A stretch of 64,000 nucleotides of DNA. Origin: Hahella chejuensis KCTC 2396. Its GTDB lineage: Bacteria > Pseudomonadota > Gammaproteobacteria > Pseudomonadales > Oleiphilaceae. Below the pieces are notes generated by a model. It searched no databases. It was not told where the DNA came from and saw only the letters and a program-made list of their open reading frames with translations. Position 1 is the first letter of the stretch; each line of letters opens with the position of its first letter. Location: the NCBI RefSeq assembly GCF_000012985.1, contig NC_007645.1, forward strand, positions 1,054,001-1,118,000, given 5' to 3'. A program made the position numbers and the translations under genes. This document shows positions 17,368 through 27,860 of the stretch, piece by piece.

Positions 17368-18687
17368 GTGCAAGCATTATCGATTCGTGAATATCAGAAA
17401 CGTCGGCGCCACCTGCTTGATGTAATGACGCCCAACAGCATCGCCATTCTGCCCGCAGCGCCAATTCGCGTGCGTAATCGCGACTCGGAGTATCCCTACC
17501 GTCAGAGTAGCGACTTCCATTATCTCAGCGGCTTTGCGGAGCCGGACGCGGTGATGGTGCTGATCCCGGAACGCGAGCACGGTGAATCCATTTTGTTCTG
17601 CAAGGAAAAGAACCCTGACTACGAGCGCTGGAATGGAAAGTTGGCGGGACAGGAAGGGGCGATTGAACAGTATCTCTTCGATGATGCTTTCCCTATTGAC
17701 GATATTGATGAAATTCTACCGGGCCTGCTGGAAGGTAAGCAGCGGGTTTATTACTCCATGGGCCTGGATGAGAAGTTTGATCGCAGGGTCATGGAATGGA
17801 TCAATGTCATACGCAGCAAAATCAAGAACGGTGCGCATCCGCCTGGAGAGTTCGTGGCGTTAGAGCATACGCTGCATGATATGCGCCTGTTCAAGTCTTC
17901 CGCTGAAGTCAAAATTATGAAGCAGGCGGCGCGTATCAGCGCCGAGGCGCATAACGAAGCCATGCGCATTTGTAAGCCTGGGATGTATGAGTATCAGCTA
18001 GAAGCCGCCATACAACACATTTTTTTACGGGAAGGCTCACGGGCGCAGGCCTACAACTGCATTGTCGGCGGTGGCGAGAATGCCTGTATTCTTCATTACG
18101 TCACTAATAACGACAAGCTGAAGAGCGGAGATCTGGTATTGATCGACGCGGGCTGTGAGCTGGATTGCTATGCGTCCGATATCACCCGGACATTCCCGGT
18201 ATCAGGCCAGTTCAGCGCTGAACAGCGCACCATTTATGAGATTGTGCTGGCGTCTCAGGAAGCTGCGATTAAAGAAGTACGTCCCGGCCGTCATTGGAAC
18301 CAGCCGCACGAAGCGGCGCTGAAAGTAATTACTGAAGGTCTGCGTGAAATTGGTCTGCTTAAAGGCGAGCTGAATGAGCTGATTGAAACCGAGGCCTACA
18401 AGAAATTCTTTATGCACCGCACGGGGCACTGGCTGGGCCTGGATGTGCATGATGTCGGCGACTACAAGGTTGGTGGCGAATGGCGCGTGTTGGAGCCCGG
18501 CATGGCGCTGACGGTCGAACCCGGTATTTACATCGCGCCAGAATTGGAAGATGTCGATCCGCGCTGGAAAGGCATTGGCGTTCGTATCGAAGACGATGTG
18601 ATCGTGACCAAGCAGGGTGGTGAGGTCATTACCTCGGGTACGCCGAAGAAAGTCGATGAAATTGAGGCCTTGATGCGGGGTAAATGA
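17368..18687 (+). CDS. pepP: Xaa-Pro aminopeptidase P
   Basis: 439 residues (E. coli PepP 441). Pita-bread fold Mn-dependent aminopeptidase releasing N-terminal residues before proline. YPYRQSSDFHYLSGF is the N-terminal hallmark. Metal ligands lie in DAGCELDCYASDITRTFP, HRTGHWLGLDVHD, EPGIYI and RIEDDV. The GTG at 17368 with AAGAGAG upstream aligns with the E. coli start, so an upstream ATG (17323) is rejected. The stop overlaps ubiH (ATGA). Confidence 0.95.
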   Translation: MQALSIREYQKRRRHLLDVMTPNSIAILPAAPIRVRNRDSEYPYRQSSDFHYLSGFAEPDAVMVLIPEREHGESILFCKEKNPDYERWNGKLAGQEGAIEQYLFDDAFPIDDIDEILPGLLEGKQRVYYSMGLDEKFDRRVMEWINVIRSKIKNGAHPPGEFVALEHTLHDMRLFKSSAEVKIMKQAARISAEAHNEAMRICKPGMYEYQLEAAIQHIFLREGSRAQAYNCIVGGGENACILHYVTNNDKLKSGDLVLIDAGCELDCYASDITRTFPVSGQFSAEQRTIYEIVLASQEAAIKEVRPGRHWNQPHEAALKVITEGLREIGLLKGELNELIETEAYKKFFMHRTGHWLGLDVHDVGDYKVGGEWRVLEPGMALTVEPGIYIAPELEDVDPRWKGIGVRIEDDVIVTKQGGEVITSGTPKKVDEIEALMRGK

Positions 18688-19919
18688 TGACCCGTCACTA
18701 CGATATCGTTATCGTCGGCGGAGGTCTGGTCGGCGCAACCTTGGCTTTGGCCTTACAGCAGTCTTCCCGGCGTCGCTTTCAAGTGGCGCTGGTGGAGGCG
18801 CACTCCTTGCAGACCTCGTCTGAGGGGCCCTTTACACCCAGTTTCGATGTGCGCTCCACGGCGCTGTCTCACGGCTCTCGCCTTCTGTATGAACGCATGG
18901 GCGTGTGGTCTGCGATGGCTCCTTATGCCGGAGGCATCAGCGCAATCCATGTCTCTGAACAGGGTAAATGGGGCGCAACCCGTCTGCAGGCAAGGGAGCA
19001 GGGCCTGGATGCTTTTGGCTATGTGGTTCCCAATGCGGCCATTGGACGCAGCCTCGTTGCGTCATTGGAGGGATGGGCGGACCTGACAGTCCTGACGCCC
19101 GCAGAGGCTGTGTCCGCGGAGAGCTGTCCTGAAGGAATGCGGGTGAGTCTGCGGGAAGGGGAGCGCGAACGGGACATAGTTGGAAGACTGCTGGTGCTGG
19201 CGGACGGAGGTCGCTCCAGTCTGGCGGAGGGGTTTGGTATCGCCAGCCGTCACGAGGACTATGGTCAGCATGCGTTGGTGGTGAACGTGAGCCTTTCTCG
19301 CTCACACGACAATATTGCGTATGAGCGCTTCATTGATGGCGGCGCTGTCGCCTTTTTGCCGCTGGCGTCTGAGGGTAATGATCGAATGGCCGTAGTCTGG
19401 ACAGTTCCGAGCAATCGCTTGCAGGGGCTGCTGTCCCTGAATAAAGCCGGTTTCGCTGAGGCGCTGCAATCTCAGATCGGCTACCGAATTGGCCGAATTG
19501 TCCAGGTCGGCGATATCAATCATTACCCGCTCACGTTACAAACCGCTCAGGAGCAGGTTAGAGAAGGCCTGGTGCTGCTGGGTAACTCGGCGCATACGCT
19601 GCATCCGGTGGCGGGACAGGGGTATAACCTGTCTTTGAGGGATGCGCTGCATTTGGCGGAAGCGTTGAACGAAGCGGTCACCAATGAAGAATTGGGCGGG
19701 TTGTCGATATTGAACAAATATCTGGCGCGTCAGCAGGCGGACCAGAAACGCACTGTGACGGCCAGTGACGGGCTGATCAAATTATTTGGCGAAAAGTCCG
19801 TCTGGCTGGAGAGCATCCGGCAGTTTGGCTTGATTAGCCTGAATCTGGCGCCTGCGGCGAAACGCCGTTTCGCTGAATACGCCATGGGCGTCGCGGAGCG
19901 TGCGCCGCAATGGCGGTGA
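18684..19919 (+). CDS. ubiH: 2-octaprenyl-6-methoxyphenol hydroxylase UbiH
   Basis: 411-residue FAD monooxygenase for ubiquinone synthesis. DIVIVGGGLVGATLALAL is the ADP-binding GxGxxG, SFDVRSTALSHGS the UbiH-type motif, and LLGNSAHTLHPVAGQGYNLSLRDALHLAEAL the second FAD motif. It overlaps pepP by 4 bases and precedes ubiI, the usual order; that order is the main reason for choosing UbiH over its paralogues. Confidence 0.93.
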   Translation: MMTRHYDIVIVGGGLVGATLALALQQSSRRRFQVALVEAHSLQTSSEGPFTPSFDVRSTALSHGSRLLYERMGVWSAMAPYAGGISAIHVSEQGKWGATRLQAREQGLDAFGYVVPNAAIGRSLVASLEGWADLTVLTPAEAVSAESCPEGMRVSLREGERERDIVGRLLVLADGGRSSLAEGFGIASRHEDYGQHALVVNVSLSRSHDNIAYERFIDGGAVAFLPLASEGNDRMAVVWTVPSNRLQGLLSLNKAGFAEALQSQIGYRIGRIVQVGDINHYPLTLQTAQEQVREGLVLLGNSAHTLHPVAGQGYNLSLRDALHLAEALNEAVTNEELGGLSILNKYLARQQADQKRTVTASDGLIKLFGEKSVWLESIRQFGLISLNLAPAAKRRFAEYAMGVAERAPQWR

Positions 19920-19960
19920 ATATTGATTATCCGGGGTCTGCAAAGTAGAGGCTTCCTATT

Positions 19961-21163
19961 GTGAAGACACAGTTTCCTGTCGCCGTCGTTGGCGGCGGTA
20001 TGGTTGGCGCGGCGATGGCATTGGGCTTGTCGGCGCAGGATATTGAGGTGGCCCTGATTGATCCCGGTGGGTTGAACACGGCGACGTCGCCCAAGTGCAA
20101 TGACGCGCACAGCTTCGACCGCCGTGTCAGCGCCCTGACCTTGGCGAGTGAGAAGCTGCTGCGTGATTTGAATGTATGGACGGATATCGAGCCATATTGC
20201 TTGCGTTACACCGATATGGACGTATGGGATAGCGCGGGAAGCGGGCGGATAGTGTTTTCCTCGGCTGACGTTTATGAAAGCAGCTTGGGTTTGATTGTCG
20301 AGAACCGTGTGGTGACGTCTGCTTTGCATCAACGTATTGCTGAGCGCCCTAATATCCATGTCATCAAGGATCAGGCGACTGCGTTGCAGTCGGGCGCTTC
20401 GGGTTACTCCCTTGAAACCGGGGGCGGGGAGACGGTTTCCTGCAGGATGCTGGTTGGCGCGGATGGGGCTTTGTCACGTATTCGCCAGTGGTTGAGCATT
20501 CCGACACGGGAATGGGATTACGGACAGCGGGCGATTGTTGCGACGATAACAACTTCCCGTCCTCATCAGTTCACCGCCCGGCAGCGTTTTTTGCCTACAG
20601 GCCCGTTGGCTCTGCTGCCTTTGCTGGACCAGGATAGAAACTACCGTTGTTCATCTATTGTCTGGTCAGCGGATTCTGCGGAAGCAGGTCGATTAATGGA
20701 ACTGGACGACGCCAGCTTCAAAGCTGCGCTATACGAGGCGTCCGAGCAGGCGTTGGGGGAGGTGGTCGATATCAGTCGACGCTTTGCTTTCCCGCTCAGA
20801 CAGCGGCACGCTAAGCGTTACTATGACGGCGGCGCGGTGCTTATCGGCGATGCGGCGCATACTATTCACCCCTTGGCGGGTCAGGGCGTCAATCTTGGTT
20901 TTGAAGATGTCGCTGCATTGCTGGATGAGGCGCGACGCGCTTTGTCCCGGGGCGTCCCCTTGGGACATGAAGAAATGCTGCGGCGCTACCAGCGAAGGCG
21001 TCAGGCTGGAAATCTCTCTATGATGACCCTGATGGAGGCGTTCAAGCGCGGCTTTGGGCATCCTTCTCCCATGATTGCAGGAGTAAGGAACGCCGGACTG
21101 GCGCTGGTGAACAAAACGCCGTTCATCAAGAAGGAACTGATTCGCCAGGCGATGGGTGTTTAA
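19961..21163 (+). CDS. ubiI: Ubiquinone biosynthesis FAD monooxygenase (UbiI-like)
   Basis: 400 residues. PVAVVGGGMVGAAMALGL (ADP-binding), SFDRRVSALTLASEKLL and IGDAAHTIHPLAGQGVNLGFEDVAALL define the UbiH/UbiF/UbiI family. By position after ubiH it corresponds to UbiI (VisC), the C5-hydroxylase; UbiF-like activity is possible. GTG start 41 bases after ubiH. Confidence 0.9.
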   Translation: MKTQFPVAVVGGGMVGAAMALGLSAQDIEVALIDPGGLNTATSPKCNDAHSFDRRVSALTLASEKLLRDLNVWTDIEPYCLRYTDMDVWDSAGSGRIVFSSADVYESSLGLIVENRVVTSALHQRIAERPNIHVIKDQATALQSGASGYSLETGGGETVSCRMLVGADGALSRIRQWLSIPTREWDYGQRAIVATITTSRPHQFTARQRFLPTGPLALLPLLDQDRNYRCSSIVWSADSAEAGRLMELDDASFKAALYEASEQALGEVVDISRRFAFPLRQRHAKRYYDGGAVLIGDAAHTIHPLAGQGVNLGFEDVAALLDEARRALSRGVPLGHEEMLRRYQRRRQAGNLSMMTLMEAFKRGFGHPSPMIAGVRNAGLALVNKTPFIKKELIRQAMGV

Positions 21164-21182
21164 TAATATGGATTATGGCGCG

Positions 21183-21220
21183 GGCGAGCCCATGGCGTCT
21201 GCTTCCTGATAGTGCTCGCC
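21183..21220. terminator. Weak inverted repeat between convergent ubiI and rsmE
   Basis: GGCGAGC (21183-21189) and GCTCGCC (21214-21220) are complementary across a 24-base loop between two convergent genes. The long loop and lack of T-run make this a tentative bidirectional terminator. Confidence 0.25.
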
Positions 21221-21230
21221 GCCGTGTGAT

Positions 21231-21938
21231 TTACAGGTAGAGCTTGCCAATCAGCGCGGGAATAACTGTTTCTACGCGAAGTATGCGCTTACCCAGAGTG
21301 AAGCCCTTAAAGCCGATTTCCTCCAGCTTTTTTACTTCATAAGGCGTGAAACCGCCTTCGGGTCCTACCGCCAAAGTCAGCGGCCCATTGACCTGGGGCG
21401 ATTGCGCTTCTGATGTCGGGTGCGCCACCCAGGCGTCGCTTCCGGCAATGATGCCGGGCAGCTCGTCCTCTACAAAGGGCTTGAACAGTTTGCGCATATG
21501 GATTTCAGGAAGCAGGGTATCCACCCCCTGTTCGAGGCCGAGCAGAACGTTTTCTCTTAACGATGAAGCTTCCAGCCAGGGAGTTTGCCAATAGCTTTTT
21601 TCCACCTTGTAGGAGTTGATCAAGTAGATGCGTTTCACTCCCAAAGAGACGGTACTCTGAATCACTCTACGCATCATCTTTGGGCGGGGCAGAGCCAGGA
21701 TCAGGGTCAGGTCCAACGGCGGCGGCGCTTCGACGTTCAAGTTCACTTCCAGTCGCGCGCGCTCATCGTTGATATCGAGTAAGCGGGCGGTTCCCATCTC
21801 TCCGTTGATCTGACCGACGCGAATATCGTCGCCGGCTTGGGCTTTCAATACTTTGCGCAGGTGCTCTGCGCGTCTGTCAGTAAGAGTGAGCTGGCCGGAC
21901 GCGGATAACTCTTCCGCTGAGAACAACAGGATATTCAT
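21231..21938 (-). CDS. rsmE: 16S rRNA m3U1498 methyltransferase
   Basis: 235 residues, SPOUT family. RRAEHLRKVLKAQAGDDIRV is the N-terminal PUA-like part. PLTLAVGPEGGFTPYEV and TLGKRILRVETVIPALI form the SAM-binding knot. It methylates U1498 of 16S rRNA. It lies at the end of the tat/his/ubi - strand block. Confidence 0.94.
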   Translation of the reverse strand: MNILLFSAEELSASGQLTLTDRRAEHLRKVLKAQAGDDIRVGQINGEMGTARLLDINDERARLEVNLNVEAPPPLDLTLILALPRPKMMRRVIQSTVSLGVKRIYLINSYKVEKSYWQTPWLEASSLRENVLLGLEQGVDTLLPEIHMRKLFKPFVEDELPGIIAGSDAWVAHPTSEAQSPQVNGPLTLAVGPEGGFTPYEVKKLEEIGFKGFTLGKRILRVETVIPALIGKLYL

Positions 21939-21960
21939 AAAATCAGAACTAAATTGGAAG

Positions 21961-22740
21961 TCAGGTATTGATGGACTCGGAGTTGGAATCCGCGGTTGGC
22001 TCCACCCAACGGCTACATAAGACGCCGACTTCGAACAGGAGCCACATAGGCACCGCCAGCAGGGTTTGCGAAATCACGTCGGGAGGCGTCAACAGCATAC
22101 CAATGATGAAGCAGATAACGACGATGTAAGGACGCTTTTCCCGCAGGCTGGCCACATTTGTGATGCCTACTTTGACCATCAGCACCGTGGCGATAGGGAT
22201 CTCGAAGGCGAAACCGAACGCGAAGAACAGCTTGAGGATGAAGTCCAGATATTTGTTGATATCCGTCATCACCGTCACGCCTTCAGGGCTGGCGCTGGCG
22301 AAAAAGTTGAACGCCAGCGGAAACACCACGTAATAGGCGAAAGCGACGCCCAGATAAAACAGGAGCACGCTGCTCACCAGAAGAGGGATCGCCAGCTTTT
22401 TCTCGTGCTTATACAACGCAGGAGCGATAAACGACCAGATCTGATAAAGGATGAACGGAATCACGATAAAGATCGCCAGCACCATCGTCAGCTTGAACGG
22501 GGCCAGGAACGGCGACGCCACTTCGGTGGCGATCATGGTGGCGCCTTCCGGCATCGCCGCGCGCAGCGGTTTGGCCAGATAGGCGTAGATTTCATTGCGA
22601 AACGCATACAGGGGCAAAAACGCCACCAGCACCGCTAAAACGGAATGTAAAAGACGGTTGCGCAGTTCAACCAAATGATCAAATAACGGCAGTTCTTTAT
22701 CTATGTTGTCGTCGCGCGGAGTCATTTCAGGAGCGGTCAT
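21961..22740 (-). CDS. tatC: Sec-independent protein translocase TatC
   Basis: 259 residues with six hydrophobic segments. DKELPLFDHLVELRNRLLHSVLAV is the conserved cytoplasmic N-terminus, and FALGFAFEIP-type sequence (FAFGFAFEIPIATVLMVKVG) and RPYIVVICFIIGMLLTPPDVISQ follow. TatC recognises twin-arginine signal peptides. It overlaps tatB by 14 bases. Confidence 0.96.
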   Translation of the reverse strand: MTAPEMTPRDDNIDKELPLFDHLVELRNRLLHSVLAVLVAFLPLYAFRNEIYAYLAKPLRAAMPEGATMIATEVASPFLAPFKLTMVLAIFIVIPFILYQIWSFIAPALYKHEKKLAIPLLVSSVLLFYLGVAFAYYVVFPLAFNFFASASPEGVTVMTDINKYLDFILKLFFAFGFAFEIPIATVLMVKVGITNVASLREKRPYIVVICFIIGMLLTPPDVISQTLLAVPMWLLFEVGVLCSRWVEPTADSNSESINT

Positions 22741-23137
22741 GCTGCTTGGAAGCGTCGTCGGAATGGGAGTGGGATTCTACCGGTTGTGGGTCAGGCCCGG
22801 AAGACGGCGTTTGGGGAGTGCTGGCTTTGGAAGACATCGGCGTAGCCGGGTTCTTCTCGACCATGTCCTCATATTTCTTCGCTTCAGCCAGGGCCTCGTT
22901 GACAGTTTGCTGGATTTTCTCCAAGCCAAGCGTATCGCCCTCTTTGCGCAGCCGTTCCCGCATCTCTTCAGCTTTCAGTTGCCGGTCTATTTCAGAAGAC
23001 ATCTGACTGACCATGCGGCGAATGCGGCCGACCCATAAGCCGGTCTTGCGCGCGGCGTAGGGTAAACGCTCCGGGCCGAGCACCAGCAGGCCAATGACAG
23101 CAACCAGCGCTAGCTCTGGAAATCCGATATCGAACAT
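22727..23137 (-). CDS. tatB: Sec-independent protein translocase TatB
   Basis: 136 residues. FDIGFPELALVAVIGLLVLGPERLP is the TatB membrane anchor and amphipathic hinge, followed by a charged helix and a low-complexity Ser/Pro/His tail. TatB forms the substrate receptor with TatC. Confidence 0.95.
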   Translation of the reverse strand: MFDIGFPELALVAVIGLLVLGPERLPYAARKTGLWVGRIRRMVSQMSSEIDRQLKAEEMRERLRKEGDTLGLEKIQQTVNEALAEAKKYEDMVEKNPATPMSSKASTPQTPSSGPDPQPVESHSHSDDASKQHDRS

Positions 23138-23161
23138 AAGCTATTGGTCGTCCGATATGGA

Positions 23162-23404
23162 TCAGCTGTGTTTGGATTCAGTCTTCGCGTCGTTACGCTC
23201 TACGGAGCCTTCGATAGTACGGCTCTCATTTTGCGACAGCTTCTTGGGCTCTTTGTCTTCTTCGGATTCGCCATCGCTCATGGCTTTCTTAAAGCCTTTC
23301 ACCGCTCCGCCCAGATCGCCGCCAATATTTTTCAGCTTTTTCGTACCGAACAACAGCACGATGATTAACAGAACGATGAGTAGTTGCCACATGGATATGC
23401 CCAT
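23162..23404 (-). CDS. tatA: Sec-independent protein translocase TatA
   Basis: 80 residues. [20 protein letters not shown] followed by [22 protein letters not shown] is the TatA transmembrane and amphipathic helix pair; the tail is acidic. TatA oligomerises to form the translocation path. First of tatABC, downstream of hisE. Confidence 0.95.
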   Translation of the reverse strand: MGISMWQLLIVLLIIVLLFGTKKLKNIGGDLGGAVKGFKKAMSDGESEEDKEPKKLSQNESRTIEGSVERNDAKTESKHS

Positions 23405-23485
23405 GATTGTGCTCCTTTGAAGTATTACTGCCTGATTACCAAATCCAACAAGTCCAGCGTTAGCGCCGGTGCGGGCTGTCCGCTG

Positions 23486-23818
23486 CTATTTCTTTCCCCG
23501 CGAGGCTTTTTCCTCAAGCCCCGAAATGTCAAAGCGCCGAGCCAGCTCCTGCATGATTTCCTGCGGAGCGATGTTCAAGTGACTCAACATCACCAAGCTG
23601 TGAAACCACAGATCCGCCGTTTCATAAATTACATTATGCGTCGAACCGTCCTGTTCTGCATCTTTGGCGGCGAGGATGGTTTCGGTGCATTCTTCGCCGA
23701 CTTTCTCCAGAATTTTATTTAGTCCTTTCGCATGTAGACTGGCGACGTAGGACGAATCCGGATCGGCCAGCTTGCGTTCTTCGAGCACTTTGCCGAGCTG
23801 GGTCAATATGTCGTTCAT
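23486..23818 (-). CDS. hisE: Phosphoribosyl-ATP pyrophosphatase
   Basis: 110 residues, second step of histidine synthesis. [21 protein letters not shown] holds the metal-binding acidic motif and [23 protein letters not shown] is typical HisE. The ATG at 23818 has GGAAAAG upstream and gives the normal N-terminus; a TTG at 23833 is less likely. HisE and HisI are separate proteins here, as in pseudomonads. Confidence 0.94.
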   Translation of the reverse strand: MNDILTQLGKVLEERKLADPDSSYVASLHAKGLNKILEKVGEECTETILAAKDAEQDGSTHNVIYETADLWFHSLVMLSHLNIAPQEIMQELARRFDISGLEEKASRGKK

Positions 23819-23920
23819 GTTGCGCTTTTCCAAGCCTCTGAAAACAAATTGTCTAATTATTTCGTTGCGCCTGCCGAGTCGCCAATCAGCGCTATGGTTG
23901 GCGAATCAGAGCGCTGGCGT

Positions 23921-24310
23921 TTATCCGTAGATATCCTTTGGATCTTTCTTTACCGGCGTGTTGATCTTCCACTCTTGTGCGTCAAGGGAACGGAAAAAAC
24001 AGTTTTCACGCCCGGTATGACAAGCAATTCCACCAATTTGTTCAACTTTCAGCAGCAACGTGTCGCCGTCACAGTCCAGTAGAATATCTTTGACTTTCTG
24101 TACGTGCCCGGAGGTCTCGCCCTTATGCCAGAGTCTGCTCCGGGAGCGGGACCAATACACCGCTTCCTGTTTGGCTATCGTTTCAGACAATGCGTCTTCG
24201 TTCATCCACGCCATCATCAGCACGGTTCCGGTGTCGCTGTCCTGGGCGATGACGGGGATAAGGCCGTCGTTATTCCACTTTATTGCGAGGCGCCAATTCT
24301 GCTCTGTCAT
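23921..24310 (-). CDS. hisI: Phosphoribosyl-AMP cyclohydrolase
   Basis: 129 residues, third step of histidine synthesis. [57 protein letters not shown] and NCFF carry the zinc cysteines and metal aspartates. The ATG at 24310 gives the usual short N-terminus; the frame continues to 24346 without family similarity. Confidence 0.94.
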   Translation of the reverse strand: MTEQNWRLAIKWNNDGLIPVIAQDSDTGTVLMMAWMNEDALSETIAKQEAVYWSRSRSRLWHKGETSGHVQKVKDILLDCDGDTLLLKVEQIGGIACHTGRENCFFRSLDAQEWKINTPVKKDPKDIYG

Positions 24311-24376
24311 TGTTACCGTTTTATTTCTTAAGCTGGAGGTTGTCACAAATTTGTAAAATGCACCCTTACTATCGCG

Positions 24377-26017
24377 CTATTTGGGGCGCATTAGCAAGTA
24401 AAGACCGGCGACGGCGAGCATAACGGAGGGCCAGGGCAGCTCCGTCAGGCGCAAGGGTTGGTCGCCAATCGCCATCGCCGCAGCGGAAGCGAGCACCAAA
24501 CCCGCGAGCCAGAAGTCGCGCCGTTGCTGCTTATCTTTTTCAAACGCCCGACTCAGGCTCGCCAGACTGTCCTGGTTGGCTTGATTGTAGCGATCCAGAT
24601 GGCGCAGTTGATCAAAGGCTTCGTAAAGAATCTGCGGCAACTCCGGCGTTTGCTCAATCCAATCCGGCGCGTGCTGTTTAATGGCTTTCAGCAGCCCTGG
24701 CGGGGCAATGCGCTGCTTCATCCAGTTTTCCAGGAAAGGCTGTGCGGTGGACCACAGGTCCAAGTCCGGGTAAAGCTGCCGCCCCAGTCCTTCTATATTC
24801 AACAAGGTTTTCTGCAGCAATACCAATTGCGGCTGCACTTCCATATCGAAACGGCGCGCCGTTTGGAACAGGCGCATCAGGAACTGGCCGAAAGAGATGT
24901 CTTTCAGCGGGCGCTCAAAGATGGGCTCACAGACCGTACGAATAGCAGCTTCAAATTCATTGACGCGAGTGTGTCCCGGAACCCAGCCGGAAGAAATATG
25001 CAGCACCGCCACCTGACGATAATCGCGGCGGAAAAAGGCCAGCAGGTTTCTGGCCAGATAAGATTGGTCTTCCGGAGTTAGTGTGCCGACGATGCCACAG
25101 TCGATGGCGATATAGCGTGGATTCGCCGGATTGCTAACGTCTACAAAAATGTTGCCAGGGTGCATGTCTGCGTGGAAAAAACTGTCACGGAACACCTGGG
25201 TGAAGAAAATTTCCACGCCGCGCTCCGCCAGCAACTTCATGTTGACGTTGGCTTTGCGCAATTGCTCCACATCCGCAATGGGCACGCCGTAAATACGCTC
25301 CATCACCAGAACGCGGGAGTGGGTCATCTCCCAATAGACTTCCGGAATATAGATCAGTTCCGAGCCAGCGAAATTGCGCTTGAGCTGAGATGTATTGGCG
25401 GCCTCTCGTTGCAGGTCCAGTTCATCAATTATGGTGTGCTCATAGTCCTTTACGACTTCCACCGGGTGCAGGCGTTTACCGTCTTCCCAGTAATTTTCGA
25501 CCAGTCGCGCCACCAACAGCATTAGTGCGATATCCAGGCGAATGGTTTTTTCTATGCCGGGGCGGATAACTTTCACCACGACTTCTTTGCCGTTTTTCAA
25601 GGTGGCGGCATGCACTTGCGCGATGGAGGCGGACGCCATCGGATAGGTCTGAAAGTCGGCGAAGAGCTCTGAAACCGGCGACTTCAGCGACTCTTCGATA
25701 ATGCGCACCGCCATATCGCTGGCGAAGGGAGGCACTTTGTCCTGCAGACGTTTCAGCTCATCCGCCAGATCTTCCGGCAGCAGGTCTTTACGGGTGGAAA
25801 GTATTTGTCCGAATTTGACGAATATCGGCCCCAGTTCCTCCAGCGCGCGCCGCAAGCGCTCGCCGCGGGGAATTTGCGGCTTAGGGAACAATCGCCAGGG
25901 CGCCAGCAAAAACAACAGGCGCAGTGGCAGAGGTAATAAGGTCAACGGGGCGAACTCATCAAGCCGGTAGCGGCAGATCACCCAGACGATTTGAAAAAGG
26001 CGATTGATTCTTCTCAC
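24377..26017 (-). CDS. ubiB: Ubiquinone biosynthesis atypical kinase UbiB
   Basis: 546 residues, the same length as E. coli Ubi[22 protein letters not shown] is the KxGQ region of ABC1/ADCK kinases, with [25 protein letters not shown] following and [12 protein letters not shown] the catalytic loop. Two C-terminal hydrophobic segments anchor it in the inner membrane. GTG start overlapping the ubiJ stop by 4 bases. Confidence 0.95.
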
Positions 26018-26646
26018 TTATCAGTGTCTTTTACTGCGGGGTTAAAGGCTTGCTGCAGGCGCTGCAGACGAGCTTCCAGACGATCGTAATCCATGCGGAT
26101 GCGGTCCACTTCATCGGCCCAGTAACTCATTTCATCTTTGCTTGGCGCGGTGCGGGCTTCATGGTGTACGTACTCTTCCGCGTCACGGCGAAAGCTGTCG
26201 CCGACATGCTTCACCCAGCGGCCAAAGCCGCGCAATCGCGTTCCCAGAAAGTGGGCGGGCATATCGCCAAGATGCTCGGCCAGTTTGGCTTCCCAGTCCA
26301 CTTCCAGATTGTTGGCGATGGCGGCGAGACGCTGCGCCAGACCCATATCGCCCTGGATGTGAATGTTCTTTGCGCCCCCTTTGTTCTGCAAATAGCTCAG
26401 GAAGTCGCCAGGGGAGCCTTGAATAACGAGGTCTACGTCGCCGCCGGCTTCATCGGCGAAACGGGGTCGTTCGCCCAGTCTGACGTATAGCGACAAGTTG
26501 AAAGGCGTTAGCGATAACTGCGCCCATTTGCCGTCCAGTTCCGCCAGACGCGCAGAGGACCCCGCGTCATAGCGGAGAATCTCCGCTGCGATGCGCTCCG
26601 CCGTCGCGTTGAGGGCGGTGAGGAGAAGCGGGTCGAATGGGCGCAT
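26014..26646 (-). CDS. ubiJ: Ubiquinone biosynthesis accessory factor UbiJ
   Basis: 210 residues. An SCP2-type lipid-binding domain fills the N-terminal half ([31 protein letters not shown]) and a coiled coil ends it ([18 protein letters not shown]). UbiJ organises the soluble Ubi complex with UbiK. The ATG is one base after the ubiE stop, and ubiB overlaps downstream, the standard ubiEJB order. Confidence 0.92.
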
Positions 26647-26647
26647 A

Positions 26648-27397
26648 TCAGGCTTTGACGCCGGTGTGCAGAGCAACTACGCCGCTGGTGAGGTTGTAGT
26701 ACTTGCACAGGCAGAGTCCAGCCTGCTCCATCATCGACTTGAGGGTCTCCTGATCCGGGTGCATGCGGATGGACTCAGCGAGGTAGCGATAGCTTTCACT
26801 GTCCTGAGCGACGAGACTGCCCATCAATGGCAACGCGGAAAAGGAGTAAACATCGTAAGCTTTGGAAACAATAGGGTTAGTGGGTTTGGAGAACTCCAGC
26901 ACCAGCAGACGCCCGCCAGGGCGCAGCACCCGTTGCATTTCCCGCAGGGCTTGATCTTTGTCGGTCACGTTGCGCAGACCGAATGCAATACTGACGCAAT
27001 CAAAGCTATTGTCGGGGAAGGGCAGCGCCTCGGCGTTGGCCTGAACAAATTCGATGTTGTCGCCGTAACCGTGATCCAGCAACTGGTTGCGGCCAACCTG
27101 CAGCATGGAGGCGTTGATGTCCGCAAGAACCACTTTGCCGGACGGGCCGACCAGACGTGAGAACTTCTTGGTCAGGTCTCCGGTGCCGCCGGCGATGTCC
27201 AGCACCGAAGCGCCGGCGCGGACGCCGCTTTTGTCGATAGTGAAGCGTTTCCAGAGGCGGTGAATGCCCATCGACATAAGATCGTTCATCAAGTCGTACT
27301 TGGCGGCGACCGAGTCGAACACTTTGGCCACATGGCTTTCTTTCTCTGTGACCGGCACCTGTTTGTAACCGAAGTGGGTGGTGTCCCGCTCTGTCAT
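26648..27397 (-). CDS. ubiE: Demethylmenaquinone/2-methoxy-6-polyprenylbenzoquinol C-methyltransferase UbiE
   Basis: 249 residues (E. coli 251). [19 protein letters not shown] is the conserved N-terminus, [16 protein letters not shown] the SAM motif [21 protein letters not shown] motif II, and [14 protein letters not shown] motif III. First gene of the ubiEJB-hisIE-tatABC block. Confidence 0.96.
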   Translation of the reverse strand: MTERDTTHFGYKQVPVTEKESHVAKVFDSVAAKYDLMNDLMSMGIHRLWKRFTIDKSGVRAGASVLDIAGGTGDLTKKFSRLVGPSGKVVLADINASMLQVGRNQLLDHGYGDNIEFVQANAEALPFPDNSFDCVSIAFGLRNVTDKDQALREMQRVLRPGGRLLVLEFSKPTNPIVSKAYDVYSFSALPLMGSLVAQDSESYRYLAESIRMHPDQETLKSMMEQAGLCLCKYYNLTSGVVALHTGVKA

Positions 27398-27552
27398 TAG
27401 GTTGCTCCCGTAAAAATAATTGTGCGGTATTCTACCTGTGTCCCGGTGAAAGTCCTACCCGCGATTCGCTCCCCGCGAAGGGATTTTTGCTTGATTTACA
27501 GGACGAAAAACCATAAACAATAGCCTCCGCAATTAACCAAAGAGTTTTATAG

Positions 27553-27834
27553 ATGTCAGTGATCGAACTCACCCGTGAACATAATCTTGATATGGATCAT
27601 GCCGTGCAGGCGGCGGACGAACTGGCGCAGAGCCTGTCCGAGCGGTTCAGCGTCGACTACGAGTGGGAAGATAAAGTTCTACGCTTTCATCGCACTGGGG
27701 TTAAGGGGCAGCTGGAAGTCGCTGAGAGCCAGATTCATCTGCACATGGAATTGGGCTTTTTATTCCGTCCTTTCAAAGACCGCATCGAGCAGGAAATTCA
27801 CAGTCACTTGGATGGGCTGCTGAAGAAAGCCTGA
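27553..27834 (+). CDS. Polyhydroxyalkanoic acid system family protein
   Basis: 93 residues, one small beta-rich domain. It begins MSVIELTREHNLDMDHAVQA and ends with FRPFKDRIEQEIHSHLDGLL, the pattern of the PHA_gran_rgn family found near PHA genes. It suggests that the host makes or binds polyhydroxyalkanoate. It is divergent from ubiE; similar genes occur beside ubiE in Pseudomonas. Molecular role not established. Confidence 0.8.
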   Translation: MSVIELTREHNLDMDHAVQAADELAQSLSERFSVDYEWEDKVLRFHRTGVKGQLEVAESQIHLHMELGFLFRPFKDRIEQEIHSHLDGLLKKA

Positions 27835-27860
27835 TATCTCCAGTCTGTGCGCCAACCACT